A stretch of 64,000 bases of DNA from NCBI GenBank assembly GCA_026400435.1, contig JAPLOZ010000011.1, forward strand, positions 1-64,000, in the 5' to 3' direction. The notes below the pieces were generated by a model. It saw only the letters and a program-made list of their open reading frames with translations. It did not search any database and was not told the origin of the DNA. The translations under genes were made by a program, and so were the position numbers. Position 1 is the first letter of the stretch, and every line of letters starts with the position of its first letter. Shown here piece by piece: positions 28,601 to 36,491 of the stretch. Origin of the DNA: Hyphomicrobiales bacterium (lineage in GTDB: Bacteria > Pseudomonadota > Alphaproteobacteria > Rhizobiales > Rhizobiaceae).

Positions 28601-28749
28601 TCGGCCTTGCCACCGCCTCGACGCTGTTCCTGACGCCCGTCGCCTACTTGCTGCTCGGCCGCTTCGTAACGCCCAAGGTGCATGAAGAGCAGAGGCTGAA
28701 GCGCGAGCTGGAAGAGGCCGCCTATACCGGCACGGAGCCGGCCGAATAG
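25621..28749 (+). CDS. RND efflux pump permease (AcrB/MexF type)
   Basis: 1042 aa, inner-membrane trimeric proton/drug antiporter. RND topology with 12 helices and two large periplasmic loops: VRRPILAFVLNTLIVVAG (TM1), ELPDVDRPVITITADY, the TM4 relay LATGLVVDDTIVVLENIVRR, and the second-half MVGIMAKNGILIVEFANQLRDRG. Close to hydrophobe/amphiphile efflux (HAE1) proteins with short basic N-termini. The ATG at 25621 gives full length. Substrate cannot be predicted and no local TetR repressor is adjacent. Confidence 0.95.
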   Translation: MSEAGSAHPEAGMTALFVRRPILAFVLNTLIVVAGLAALFGVEVRELPDVDRPVITITADYDGAAAETIDRELTAVLESAVSRVSGVKSITSSSSYARSRVTVEFNDGVDLDVAASDMRDAVGRVANQLPDDADPPRIVKADANADAVMRLAVTSDTLSVEDMTILVEDQVVDTLSAVPGVADVQAYGDRDKIFRIDIDQSKLASLGLTIADMRNALSSIALDTPAGALTTTDQNIIVRATADVTTPEAFEALMIGDQNRLGDVATVTLGPDVAQSALRSDGKTGIGLGIIRQAESNTLDISDGVRAAVASIQKTLPEGMSIRVTSDDAVFVRGAVHEVEIALMISVSIVLLVIYVFLLDLRATLIPGLALPVALIGTVAAIYLVGFSINILTLLALVLATGLVVDDTIVVLENIVRRRNEGMGPRAAAVLGTQEVFFAVVATTATLVAVFVPLSFLPGQTGGLFREFGFVLAIAVILSCVVALSLCPMLASRMLTAHAGEHHGGVMGSIGGWLAAVYRRSLHACLGAPLIVVLFSALLAAAAWGAFGLIRQELTPSEDRSLAMLRISAPQGVSLDYTTQQLKRIEQLIQPLRDSGEIQATFANAGQGGSVNSAFMVMALAPWDERKRSQQEIMADIVRLVAEVPGVRAFPVTPNSLGIRGAGNGLQFAVIGSNGYADLGAAANGIIAEMEKDPRFQQPRLSTDATQPQLSVSINRERASDLGIDIAGLSSAIQAMLDGNQIDEVFINDRSYAVKLVSTSNPINDPTDMENIFLKTTYGRFVPLASIATLTEKAVPPSLTREQQLRSVAVTTNLAPDFALGDALMRVQEIAAPLVPPGSRILPLAEAATLGESNSAMTTVFGFALVIILLVLAAQFESFVSAVIIMATVPLGVACAILALLITGTSLNAYSQIGLVMMVGIMAKNGILIVEFANQLRDRGMDVRQAIEEAANIRLRPVVMTMICTVLGGLPLVLASGAGAEARIALGWVIVGGLGLATASTLFLTPVAYLLLGRFVTPKVHEEQRLKRELEEAAYTGTEPAE

Positions 28750-28778
28750 ATCATGACAACGACAGGACGCGAGCGCCC

Positions 28779-29192
28779 ATGCTTCTGGTGAGTACCTACG
28801 TCGCGGCGAGCGATATCGAGGGTGTTGGCGTTTTCGCCGCCGAGCCCATAGCCAAGGGGGCGCTGATCTGGCGGCTGAACCCGGATTTCGACCGGCTCGT
28901 CCCCGCAGACAGCTATGACGCCCTGCCGGAAACGATGAAGGAACTCATCGACCGCTACGCATATCCGAGCCCCGACAAGCCCGGCTATCTTGTCTATGAA
29001 GTCGACAACGGCCGGTTCATGAACCACTCCGACGCCCCCAACACCGACTTTTCGCAATATGGCGGCGGCTTTGCCCTGGCGGACATCGCCAAGGGGCAAG
29101 AACTTACGTGCGACTACAGCCAGTTCCATGAAGGCTTTGAACTGCTGCTGTCGCCAGACAGCCATGCGGTCGGGTCAGCGGTTCCAGGCTGA
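28779..29192 (+). CDS. SET domain-containing protein
   Basis: 137 aa, consisting almost only of a SET core. GVFAAEPIAKGALIWRLNPDFDR (N-SET strands), FMNHSDAPNT (the NHS SAM/substrate motif) and GQELTCDYSQF (ELxxDY catalytic Tyr) are all present, so a protein-lysine methyltransferase activity is plausible. Bacterial SET proteins of this length occur in rhizobia but their targets are unknown. The ATG at 28779 lies 29 nt after the pump gene on the same strand, so it may be co-transcribed with it. Confidence 0.85.
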   Translation: MLLVSTYVAASDIEGVGVFAAEPIAKGALIWRLNPDFDRLVPADSYDALPETMKELIDRYAYPSPDKPGYLVYEVDNGRFMNHSDAPNTDFSQYGGGFALADIAKGQELTCDYSQFHEGFELLLSPDSHAVGSAVPG

Positions 29193-29201
29193 GCGGCAGG
29201 G

Positions 29202-29501
29202 TCAACCGGCCCGGGCTATGCGTTCGGATGACACGGCGGCCGGCGCGGGCCGGACACTGGGCCGCAAGATGCCCATGATGCGCGCGAAGCCGGACAACGA
29301 TTTGCGAGCTTCCTCGACCCCGAGATTGCCATCGCGCGCGGCGGTGCAAGCGTTGTAGGCCGCGTCATAAACCGGCCCGCGTCGCGCGCCTGGCCAATTG
29401 CGCAGGAAAACCAGCGCCTGGTCGAGATATTCAATCTCCACGCCAGACGGGTCGTGACTGGACACCAGGCAAACCGGTTCTAAAAACAGCATTTTTGACA
29501 T
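29202..29501 (-). CDS. DUF982 protein
   Basis: 99 aa. The pattern ALVFLRNWPGARRG, YDAAYNACTAARDG, ARKSLSGFARIMGIL matches DUF982, a small family expanded in Rhizobiales and of unknown function. The ATG at 29501 has GGGAGGAAG upstream. It has a consensus EcfG promoter about 43 nt upstream, so it is probably a general-stress protein. Convergent with the SET-domain gene, 9 nt apart. Confidence 0.82.
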   Translation of the reverse strand: MSKMLFLEPVCLVSSHDPSGVEIEYLDQALVFLRNWPGARRGPVYDAAYNACTAARDGNLGVEEARKSLSGFARIMGILRPSVRPAPAAVSSERIARAG

Positions 29502-29543
29502 CGCTTCCTCCCGAAAGCCTTGGCGGAGCTTTCAACCACAGAC

Positions 29544-29568
29544 AACGCCTGTCGGCGGCAAAGGTTCC
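29544..29568 (-). promoter_or_regulatory. EcfG-type promoter of the DUF982 gene
   Basis: On the minus strand GGAAC (29564-29568), a 16-nt spacer and CGTT (29544-29547) match the general stress consensus exactly, 43 nt before the DUF982 start. Confidence 0.83.
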
Positions 29569-29643
29569 ACCAGCTAACCCCAGATTGTCGATCGGCTGTC
29601 GCTCACTCGCACGGGAGTTGATGACAACGGTTCTAAGCTGGCT

Positions 29644-29835
29644 TCAGAAGGTAGGCAGCCAGCGAGCAGCGGCGTCAGCCGAGTCTTCTGGCCGCGTATT
29701 GAATGCGATCGTGGCGCCCGGAGCCTCCCGGTGCACCGCATTGACGATCTGTTCAAACAGCGCGAGGCCTTGGGGCGGCAGTCGAATTCCCGCGCCGATC
29801 ACCACGCAGTGGTAGTTGGCGCGTGCCAGGTCAGG
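29644..29835 (-). pseudogene. Remnant of a small conserved hypothetical protein (5' end lost)
   Basis: An open minus-strand frame reads ANYHCVVIGAGIRLPPQG, LALFEQIVNAVHREAPGA, TIAFNTRPEDSADAAARW then stop. This resembles the C-terminal half of a small rhizobial protein family (about 120 aa) of unknown function. There is no start codon or ribosome site: the frame closes (TAA) just upstream at 29848-29850, where the sequence becomes a MarR-like gene on the opposite strand. The N-terminal half is therefore missing. Family memory, not a search, supports the assignment. Confidence 0.55.
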
Positions 29836-30247
29836 CCATTCATCGGCGCATTATCCGCGATCTCAATGTGGCGGGTTTCAAGGAGCTGCGCGGGCCGCAC
29901 ATGGCGGTGCTGCAATTTCCGGGCCCGGACGGGGTTCGCCCCGGCGCTCTGGCCGAACGCGCCGGCATGAGCAAGCAAGCTTGAACCAGCTGCTGAGCAG
30001 CCTCGAAGCGTATGGCTACCTGGAATCCAAGGGCGAGCACGCGCCGCGCGCGCGGACCCTTCAGCTTACCCAGCGTGGGCGGGAGGCATATTCCAAAATC
30101 CACGACATCCTGCACGATACCGAACGCGAGTGGAGCGTCGAACTCGGCCAGCAGGATTTCGGCCGGCTCAAGGAACTGCTGCTGCGCGTGTGGACCAGTT
30201 CGCAAGCGACGAAACCAAGACTACGCGCCCATCCGATGCCCGCGTAG
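29835..30247 (+). pseudogene. MarR-family regulator, N-terminally truncated and frameshifted
   Basis: One frame gives RRIIRDLNVAGFKELRGP, HMAVLQFPGPDGVRPGAL, AERAGMSKQA and then stops (29982-29984); the next frame continues as LNQLLSSLEAYGYLESKGE and LTQRGREAYSKIHDILHD to the stop at 30247. Joined by one extra base near 29980 (GC versus GCC before TTG) they make a continuous MarR winged helix plus C-terminal helix. The first helix and start codon are absent, with the opposite-strand remnant abutting at about 29835. Two independent lesions make it a pseudogene. Confidence 0.78.
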
Positions 30248-30553
30248 AACACTTCTACGACCTCCAGTACTTGATATTAACGCACAAGATAGTGAGTATT
30301 GACATGTGCCGCTCGCCGGACCATTGATGCTGCCCTGCGGCATGGGAGGTCGTGCCGCAAGGGAGGACCCAGGGAAATGCTATATTCGGCTGCTTCATGG
30401 TTAGCCGTGGCCGGAGTGCAATGGTGATGCATGCGCCGCTGTGGGGCTCGGGCGATGTGCTTCCATTTCGGCGGCGCGCGACGCGCGGCATGCCGTTGAC
30501 CTGGAATGTCGGGGCGGCTCAGTCGCTCGTGAACCCAGAGGCATAGCAGGCAC
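30248..30553. other. Intergenic, no supported gene
   Basis: About 300 nt before the acyl-CoA ligase. Short frames here lack ribosome sites and family features. TTGACA at 30299-30304 could be a -35 box, but no convincing -10 follows. Confidence 0.5.
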
Positions 30554-32134
30554 ATGAACGACGGTGCGATGCAGTCCTATTCGCTGACGCTCGACAAATA
30601 TCTCGACCATGCCGCGAAATGGCATCCCGAAACCGAGGTGGTGACGGCGCGCCGCGACGGTGAAAACATGCGCGTCGGCTATGCGAAGCTGAGGCATCGT
30701 GCGCTGCTTTTCTCGAGTGTCCTTTCAGGGCTTGGCGTCCGCGCCGGCCAGCGCGTCGCAACACTCGCCTGGAACAGCCAGGCTCACGTGGAAGCGTGGT
30801 TCGCGATCATGGGCATGGGGGCTGTGTGTCACACGCTGAACCCCCGCCTGACCGCGAGCCAGACGGCGGCAATGCTGCGTCAGTCGCAGGCACAGGTTCT
30901 CATCGCCAGCGCCGATCTGTTGCCGCTGGCTAGCGAAATCGCGGCCGCAGCGCCGCTGTCTCATGTTCTTGTCATCGACGGCGACGCCGGCGAGCGGATC
31001 GACGGCGTCACCGTGACACCGATCGAGGAGCTGCTTGCCGATGCGAAACACGACGTCGCGTGGGGCGGCTTCGACGAGAACACCGCGTCCGGTCTATGCT
31101 TCACCTCGGGCACGACGGGCGAGCCAAAGGGCGTCACCTACACCCATCGCTCGAGCTATCTTCACACGCTGCGGCTGCTGCAGGCCGACGTGATAGGCAT
31201 CACGGCGAGGGATACCGTTCTTCCCGTTGTTCCCATGTTCCATGCCAATGCCTGGGGGATGCCATTTGCGGCCCCCGCCGTCGGCGCCCGCCTTGTGTTG
31301 CCCGGACGCCATTCGGATGGCGCCAGCCTCGCCCGGCTTATCGTGTCGGAAGGCGTGACGGTGGCAGCCGGCGTTCCAACCGTCTGGCTGGGGCTGCTCG
31401 AATATCTGGAGGCCGAAGGCGGCGAGGTTCCCACCTTGCAACGGATCCTCGTAGGCGGCGCGCCCATGCCGCAGGCGCTCATGCAGCGCATCGAGCAACG
31501 GCTGGGCGTCGCTGTGCAGACAAGCTGGGGCATGACCGAACTTTCGCCGCTCGGCACGATGGCCCTGCCTGCCGATCCCCGCCGCAACGCAGCCCTGTCG
31601 GGACGGCCAGCCATCGGCGTCGACCTGCTGCTGACGGATGCCGATGGCCAGGCGCTGCCCAACCAGCGCGAGGCGGAAGGACATCTGCGCGTGCGCGGCC
31701 CGGCCGTCGTCGAACGCTATCTGGGGCAGGACGGCCCGGCGACCGACGCGGATGGCTGGTTCGATACGGGTGATCTCGCCCGCATCGACCCCGAAGGCAA
31801 CCTCATCATCACCGGGCGGGCGAAGGACCTGATCAAATCGGGAGGCGAATGGATCAATCCGGCACAGATCGAGGCCATCGTCAGCGCGCTGCCGCAGGTT
31901 TCGCTCGCCGCAGTGGTCGGGCGCTTGGATCCGAAATGGGGAGAAAGGCCGATCCTGCTGGTCGAGATGCGCAAGGACGAGGACCTCACCGACCAGCAGC
32001 TTCTGGCATCCTTGAAGGGGCGGGTTGCCTCCTGGTGGATACCCGACGAAGTTGTGCGCGTGCCGAAAATGCCCACGGCGGCGACCGGCAAGGTGGACAA
32101 GATGCGCTTGCGATCGCAGTTCGGCCAGGTCTGA
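30554..32134 (+). CDS. Acyl-CoA synthetase (fatty-acid/aromatic acid CoA ligase)
   Basis: 526 aa, ANL superfamily. P-loop FTSGTTGEPKGVTYTHRS (about 183-200), A5-like TSWGMTELSPLG, A7 DGWFDTGDLARIDPEG, A8 ITGRAKDLIKSGGEWINP and the A10 lysine region PTAATGKVDKMRLR are in order, so the protein should adenylate a carboxylate and load it onto CoA. Closest in style to medium/long-chain FadD-like ligases. First gene of a plus-strand set with thiolase, TetR and SDR, suggesting a beta-oxidation-type route for an unidentified acid. Confidence 0.92.
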   Translation: MNDGAMQSYSLTLDKYLDHAAKWHPETEVVTARRDGENMRVGYAKLRHRALLFSSVLSGLGVRAGQRVATLAWNSQAHVEAWFAIMGMGAVCHTLNPRLTASQTAAMLRQSQAQVLIASADLLPLASEIAAAAPLSHVLVIDGDAGERIDGVTVTPIEELLADAKHDVAWGGFDENTASGLCFTSGTTGEPKGVTYTHRSSYLHTLRLLQADVIGITARDTVLPVVPMFHANAWGMPFAAPAVGARLVLPGRHSDGASLARLIVSEGVTVAAGVPTVWLGLLEYLEAEGGEVPTLQRILVGGAPMPQALMQRIEQRLGVAVQTSWGMTELSPLGTMALPADPRRNAALSGRPAIGVDLLLTDADGQALPNQREAEGHLRVRGPAVVERYLGQDGPATDADGWFDTGDLARIDPEGNLIITGRAKDLIKSGGEWINPAQIEAIVSALPQVSLAAVVGRLDPKWGERPILLVEMRKDEDLTDQQLLASLKGRVASWWIPDEVVRVPKMPTAATGKVDKMRLRSQFGQV

Positions 32135-32200
32135 CCGCCGGACTACAAACTGGACAAACCATCTTCAGAACCGGCGCTGGCCGGGCACAGGAAAAATGCA

Positions 32201-33388
32201 ATGAGGGAAGCCGTCATAGTAAGCACCGCCCGAACCGGGATCGGCAAGGCCAGTCGTGGCGCGCTGAACGACACCAGATCGCCCACTCTCGCCGGCCACG
32301 CGCTCAGGCACGCGATCGAACGCGCGGGCGTGGAGGCAGGTGAGATCGAGGACTTCGTGCTCGGTACCGTTCTGGCGGCAGGCACGGCGGGCATGAACCT
32401 TGCACGCAATGCAGTGTTCGCCGCCGGCGCGCCGGCGAGCGTGTCCGGCCAGACCGTGGATCGACAGTGCGCATCGGGGCTGACGGCAATTGCGACCGCC
32501 GCCAAGCAGATTGTGGTGGACGGCATGGATATCGTCGCCGCCGGCGGCCAGGAGAACATTTCGGCGGTGCAGGAGCGGTATTTCGCCTGGGTCGGCGAAG
32601 AGGCTGATCCCAACGTCGTCGCCAAGGCCGAGCAAGCCTACATGCCGATGCTGAGGACAGCCGAGTTCGTTGCGAAGAAATACGGGGTCAGTCGAGAGGC
32701 GCAGGACGAATATGCGCTGCAGTCGCAGCAGCGAACGGCGGCAGCCCAGCAGGCGGGCCGTTTCGACGAAGAGATCGTGCCGTTCAGCACCACCATGCTT
32801 GTGAAGGATAAGGACACGGGCGCCGTCACGCGTCATGCGGTCACGCTCGACCGCGACGAGGGCAATCGTCCCGGCACCACGCTCGAAAACCTTGCAGGAC
32901 TGAAGCCGGTGATCGAAGGCGGCGTCATCACTGCCGGCAATGCGAGCCAGCTTTCCGACGGGGCTTCGGCCTGCATCCTGATGGACTCGAAACTCGCGCA
33001 GAAGCGCGGTCTGACGCCGCTCGGCACCTATCGCGGCATGGCAGTGGCAGGTTGCCCGCCCGAGGAGATGGGCATCGGTCCCGTCCACGCGGTCCCGAAG
33101 CTGCTGAAGCGCCATGGGCTGTCGGTAGGCGACATCGGTCTTTGGGAGCTCAACGAAGCTTTTGCCGTGCAGGCCCTTTACTGTCGCGACATGCTGGGCA
33201 TCGACCCGGCGCTCTATAACGTCAACGGCGGCGGGATCTCCATCGGTCACCCCTATGGCATGACCGGCGCAAGACTGGTCGGCCACGCGCTCATCGAGGG
33301 GCGGCGGCGCGGCGCCAGATATGTCGTCGTGACGATGTGCGTCGGCGGCGGCATGGGGGCCGCGGGGCTGTTCGAACTTGCAGCGTAG
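32201..33388 (+). CDS. Acetyl-CoA acyltransferase (thiolase)
   Basis: 395 aa. Nucleophile Cys90 in [10 protein letters not shown], the His of [15 protein letters not shown] and the second Cys in [10 protein letters not shown] complete the thiolase triad; the length is normal. A degradative thiolase (3-ketoacyl-CoA + CoA to acyl-CoA + acetyl-CoA) fits the CoA ligase 67 nt upstream. PhbA-type biosynthetic activity cannot be excluded. The ATG at 32201 aligns with the family N-terminus ([15 protein letters not shown]). Confidence 0.94.
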   Translation: MREAVIVSTARTGIGKASRGALNDTRSPTLAGHALRHAIERAGVEAGEIEDFVLGTVLAAGTAGMNLARNAVFAAGAPASVSGQTVDRQCASGLTAIATAAKQIVVDGMDIVAAGGQENISAVQERYFAWVGEEADPNVVAKAEQAYMPMLRTAEFVAKKYGVSREAQDEYALQSQQRTAAAQQAGRFDEEIVPFSTTMLVKDKDTGAVTRHAVTLDRDEGNRPGTTLENLAGLKPVIEGGVITAGNASQLSDGASACILMDSKLAQKRGLTPLGTYRGMAVAGCPPEEMGIGPVHAVPKLLKRHGLSVGDIGLWELNEAFAVQALYCRDMLGIDPALYNVNGGGISIGHPYGMTGARLVGHALIEGRRRGARYVVVTMCVGGGMGAAGLFELAA

Positions 33389-33445
33389 GGTAAAGTGTGT
33401 GCGGCGCAGCCGTTTGCGCCGGTCCAGTTCAGAAGGGTACGCAGT

Positions 33446-34141
33446 TTGACGGTACAAAGGACGTCCCGCCGCAAGGGCTCAACCAAGGCCGAGCAGCGTG
33501 CCGAGATGACCGAGCAGATACTCGATTCAGCAGAGTTCCTGTTCTCGCGACACGGCCTGTATGGCGTCACCCTGAAGGATGTCGCCAAGCAGGTTGGCGT
33601 GCACCATACGCTGATCAACTATTACTTCGAGGACAAGAAGGCGCTGTTCGACTCGGTGTTCGCGCGGCGTGCCGTCGTTACCAACGAGCGACGCATGCGG
33701 ATGCTGGAAGAGTATGAGAAAGCCTCGGGCGAAAAGCCGACGGTCGAAGGCGCATTGCGAGCGTTCCTCGACACCGACCTCGACCTCTACACGGAGGGCG
33801 GCGAGGGCTGGAGAAACTATGCGGCTCTGGGCGCGCAGGTTGCCAACACGCCCGAGTGGGGCGCCGAAATGATGGACCGGCATTTCGATCCGGTGGTCTT
33901 GCGGCTGATTGGCTTGCTCAAGAAGGCGCTGCCGGATTGCGCGGAAGAGGAAATCTTCTGGGGCTACCACTTCGTCACCGGCGCGCTGATGCTGACGCTG
34001 GCGCGCACCGGCCGCATCGACAAGCTCTCGGGCGGGCTCTGCCGGTCGGAGGACTTCATGGCGATCAAGGCGCGGATGGCGACATTCATGTCGGCAGGAT
34101 TCCTTGCGATCTGCCGCAGGAAACAACCGTTGCAGGGCTGA
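33446..34141 (+). CDS. TetR-family transcriptional regulator
   Basis: 231 aa from a TTG at 33446 with AGAAGGG 8 nt upstream; a GTG 17 codons earlier is possible. N-terminal HTH: EQILDSAEFLFSRHGLYGVTLKDVAKQVGVHHTLINYYF (about 20-60). The remaining helices form a ligand-binding domain of the acyl-CoA or aromatic-sensing type. It sits between the thiolase and SDR genes on the same strand, so it is a likely repressor of this set. Confidence 0.88.
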   Translation: MTVQRTSRRKGSTKAEQRAEMTEQILDSAEFLFSRHGLYGVTLKDVAKQVGVHHTLINYYFEDKKALFDSVFARRAVVTNERRMRMLEEYEKASGEKPTVEGALRAFLDTDLDLYTEGGEGWRNYAALGAQVANTPEWGAEMMDRHFDPVVLRLIGLLKKALPDCAEEEIFWGYHFVTGALMLTLARTGRIDKLSGGLCRSEDFMAIKARMATFMSAGFLAICRRKQPLQG

Positions 34142-34230
34142 TTTCATCCTTCGGGTGCGTCTCTAGACCCACCGCTTCGCACAAAGAAGAGCTTGCGCGG
34201 AACTAATTAATTATCTAGTGAGTGAATAGA

Positions 34231-35133
34231 ATGAAAAACGATGCCGGAGAGGCCGAAAAGATGTTGGGAGGGCGTGTTGCGATCGTTACCGGGGCCGGCG
34301 GCGGGCTCGGTCGGTCACACGCTCTGTTGCTTGCCCGACTGGGTGCGAAAGTCGTGGTCAACGACATGAATGCCGGTGCGGCGCAGACGGTTGCCAAAGA
34401 GATCGGCGATGCCGGCGGTGCGGCGATCGGAGTTGCCGCCTCGGTAACCGACGAAGTGCGGATCGCAGAACTGGTCGGCCGCGCTATGGACGCCTGGGGT
34501 CGCATCGACATCCTCGTCAACAACGCCGGCATCTTGCGCGACAGGAGCTTCGCCAAGATGACGATCGCCGAGTTCCGTGAGGTGATCGACGTCCATCTCA
34601 TGGGTTCGGTTATTTGCACCAAGGCCGTCTGGGAGATCATGCGCGAGCAGCGCTACGGACGGGTCGTGATGACTACATCGTCTTCCGGGCTTTTCGGCAA
34701 TTTCGGACAGACCAATTATGCGGCCGCCAAGACGGCGCTTGTCGGCCTGATGCAGGCGCTCGCGCTTGAAGGCGAGAAGTATGGCGTCAAGGTCAATTGC
34801 CTGGCGCCCACGGCGGCGACTTCAATGACGGGCGAACTGCTTTCGCCCGACGCGGTCGAGCGGCTTTCACCGGATTTTGTCAGCCCCGGCTTGCTGGCGC
34901 TTGTCGGCGAGGATGCCCCGACGCGGGCTATCCTGTGCGCGGGTGCTGGCCATTTCGCTCGTTCCAACATCACGCTGACGAAGGGCGCATACGTGGGCGC
35001 CGACGCGGGTGCGGCCGAGCGCGTGGTGGCCAACTGGGACCTGATCAGCGATCGGACCGGCGAGATCGTGCCTGACCACGGCTTCGTGCAGATGGGGCGC
35101 GAATTGGCCAGCGCGCCGGTCGCAGGCGGGTAG
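34231..35133 (+). CDS. Short-chain dehydrogenase/reductase (17beta-HSD4-like)
   Basis: 300 aa. Cofactor motif TGAGGGLGRSHA, NNAG (ILVNNAGILRD), catalytic Ser in TTSSSGLFGN and Tyr/Lys in TNYAAAK are present. The extended C-terminus and RD-S-F-KM segment resemble the 3-hydroxyacyl-CoA dehydrogenase domain of peroxisomal multifunctional enzyme 2, matching the nearby CoA ligase and thiolase. The ATG at 34231 is used; ATG 34261 with GGAGAGG upstream is an equally good alternative that begins right before the Rossmann fold. Confidence 0.88.
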   Translation: MKNDAGEAEKMLGGRVAIVTGAGGGLGRSHALLLARLGAKVVVNDMNAGAAQTVAKEIGDAGGAAIGVAASVTDEVRIAELVGRAMDAWGRIDILVNNAGILRDRSFAKMTIAEFREVIDVHLMGSVICTKAVWEIMREQRYGRVVMTTSSSGLFGNFGQTNYAAAKTALVGLMQALALEGEKYGVKVNCLAPTAATSMTGELLSPDAVERLSPDFVSPGLLALVGEDAPTRAILCAGAGHFARSNITLTKGAYVGADAGAAERVVANWDLISDRTGEIVPDHGFVQMGRELASAPVAGG

Positions 35134-35285
35134 GCCTCAAAGGACGCGCGGCGGTATTCGGAGGAAACCGTCGCTCGGGAAGGAAGGCTCCGGTGGGAGC
35201 CAGAGGAGCAGGGCAGCCAGACCGCGTGACAGCGGCCGGGCCGTCGCGCAACCGGGCGATCCGGTTCTATGGGAGGGAGAGCATA

Positions 35286-35417
35286 GTGGGCAAATCGTGC
35301 GGATGGGTGGCGCAGCGCCAGGCGGCTGAGGAGCATCGTCGCGCGGTCATCCATGTGCCGCGTTCGCCGCAGCCGCGGCTGATGCCGCCGGCGTTGCCAA
35401 AGGGCCCGAAAGCGTGA
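35286..35417 (+). other. Possible small ORF with strong ribosome site
   Basis: A GTG at 35286 preceded by GGGAGGGAGA opens a 43-codon frame (GKSCGWVAQRQAAEEH then basic, proline-rich) in the otherwise empty 297-nt gap before the permease gene. No family recognised; it may be a leader or noise. Confidence 0.3.
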
Positions 35418-35430
35418 GGTGCCGAGGGCG

Positions 35431-36462
35431 ATGAATTCAACCAATGCCGCCAACGCGGCCGCAATGACGCCAACGCCGCGACGAGGTGTGGGTCGCAAGA
35501 ACATGCTGGAGCGTGTCGTCGCGGTGGCGACGCTTGTGCTCGTGGTCGTGTTCTCGTTTTCAATCGATGGGTTCGCCACGCTCGGCAACTTGCGCGTTAT
35601 TCTCTCGAACTCGGCCTCGCTGGCCATCCTCAGCTGCGGAATGGCCGTCGTCATCATCTCGCGCGGGCTCGATCTGTCCCTGATCGCCCAGATGGTGGCC
35701 GGCGCAACCATCTTCGGCATCCTTATCAGCAGTGGCGTGACGGCCCCCGCGGCGCTCCTGGTCGCTATTGTTGCCATGGTCGTTTTCGGCTTTCTCAACG
35801 CCTGGCTTATCGCCTATGTCGAAATTCCGGCCATGCTCGCGACGTTGGCTTCTTCAATGTTCCTTGTAGGCCTGCTGCGTTTCGCCATCCTGCGCGGCGA
35901 GTTCCTGCTGCTCCTGCCCAAGTCGAACCCGACCGTAGCCTTTCTGGCCGGCGACATCGTGCCCGGGATATCGATGCCGGTCTTGCTGATGGTGGCGACG
36001 CTCGCGGCAACCTGGTTCCTGCTCAACCGCGCCTCGGTCGGGCGCGTGGTCTATGCAATGGGCGACAATTTCCAGGCGGCGCGGCTTGCTGGTCTGCCGG
36101 TGCGTACGTCAACCATTGTGGTCTATGTGTTTTCCGCGGTGACGGCCCTGATCGCCGGGCTCATCATGGCTGCCGCCAGCGGCGCGGTTGACTTTCGCAC
36201 GGTGACCAACGGCACGTTGCTCTTCGACGTCATCCTCGTTGTCGTGCTCGGCGGCATACCGCTGCGCGGCGGGCGAGGCGGCGTGCGCAACATTGTCGTC
36301 GGCGTCGCGCTGATCGCAATCATGCGCAACGGAATGACGCTGATGGATTTCACGACGCAGACGCAAGACATGCTCAAGGGGCTGGTGCTGCTGACAGCGA
36401 TCGTCACCGACAACTACCTCAATCCCAGAGACGCCGAAACCGACACAGTGGGCGATCTCTGA
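35431..36462 (+). CDS. Ribose-type ABC transporter permease (RbsC family)
   Basis: 343 aa with about 8-10 membrane helices. LASSMFLVGLLRF, GDNFQAARLAGLPV (the RbsC EAA-like motif) and VVVLGGIPLRGGRGG match BPD_transp_2 sugar permeases. The ATG at 35431 is preceded by GAGG elements. It is one of two permeases in this importer; the other carries a fused beta-propeller. The binding protein follows 29 nt downstream. Confidence 0.93.
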   Translation: MNSTNAANAAAMTPTPRRGVGRKNMLERVVAVATLVLVVVFSFSIDGFATLGNLRVILSNSASLAILSCGMAVVIISRGLDLSLIAQMVAGATIFGILISSGVTAPAALLVAIVAMVVFGFLNAWLIAYVEIPAMLATLASSMFLVGLLRFAILRGEFLLLLPKSNPTVAFLAGDIVPGISMPVLLMVATLAATWFLLNRASVGRVVYAMGDNFQAARLAGLPVRTSTIVVYVFSAVTALIAGLIMAAASGAVDFRTVTNGTLLFDVILVVVLGGIPLRGGRGGVRNIVVGVALIAIMRNGMTLMDFTTQTQDMLKGLVLLTAIVTDNYLNPRDAETDTVGDL

Positions 36463-36491
36463 CGATTTCGTGTTCAACAAGGGAGGAAAGC

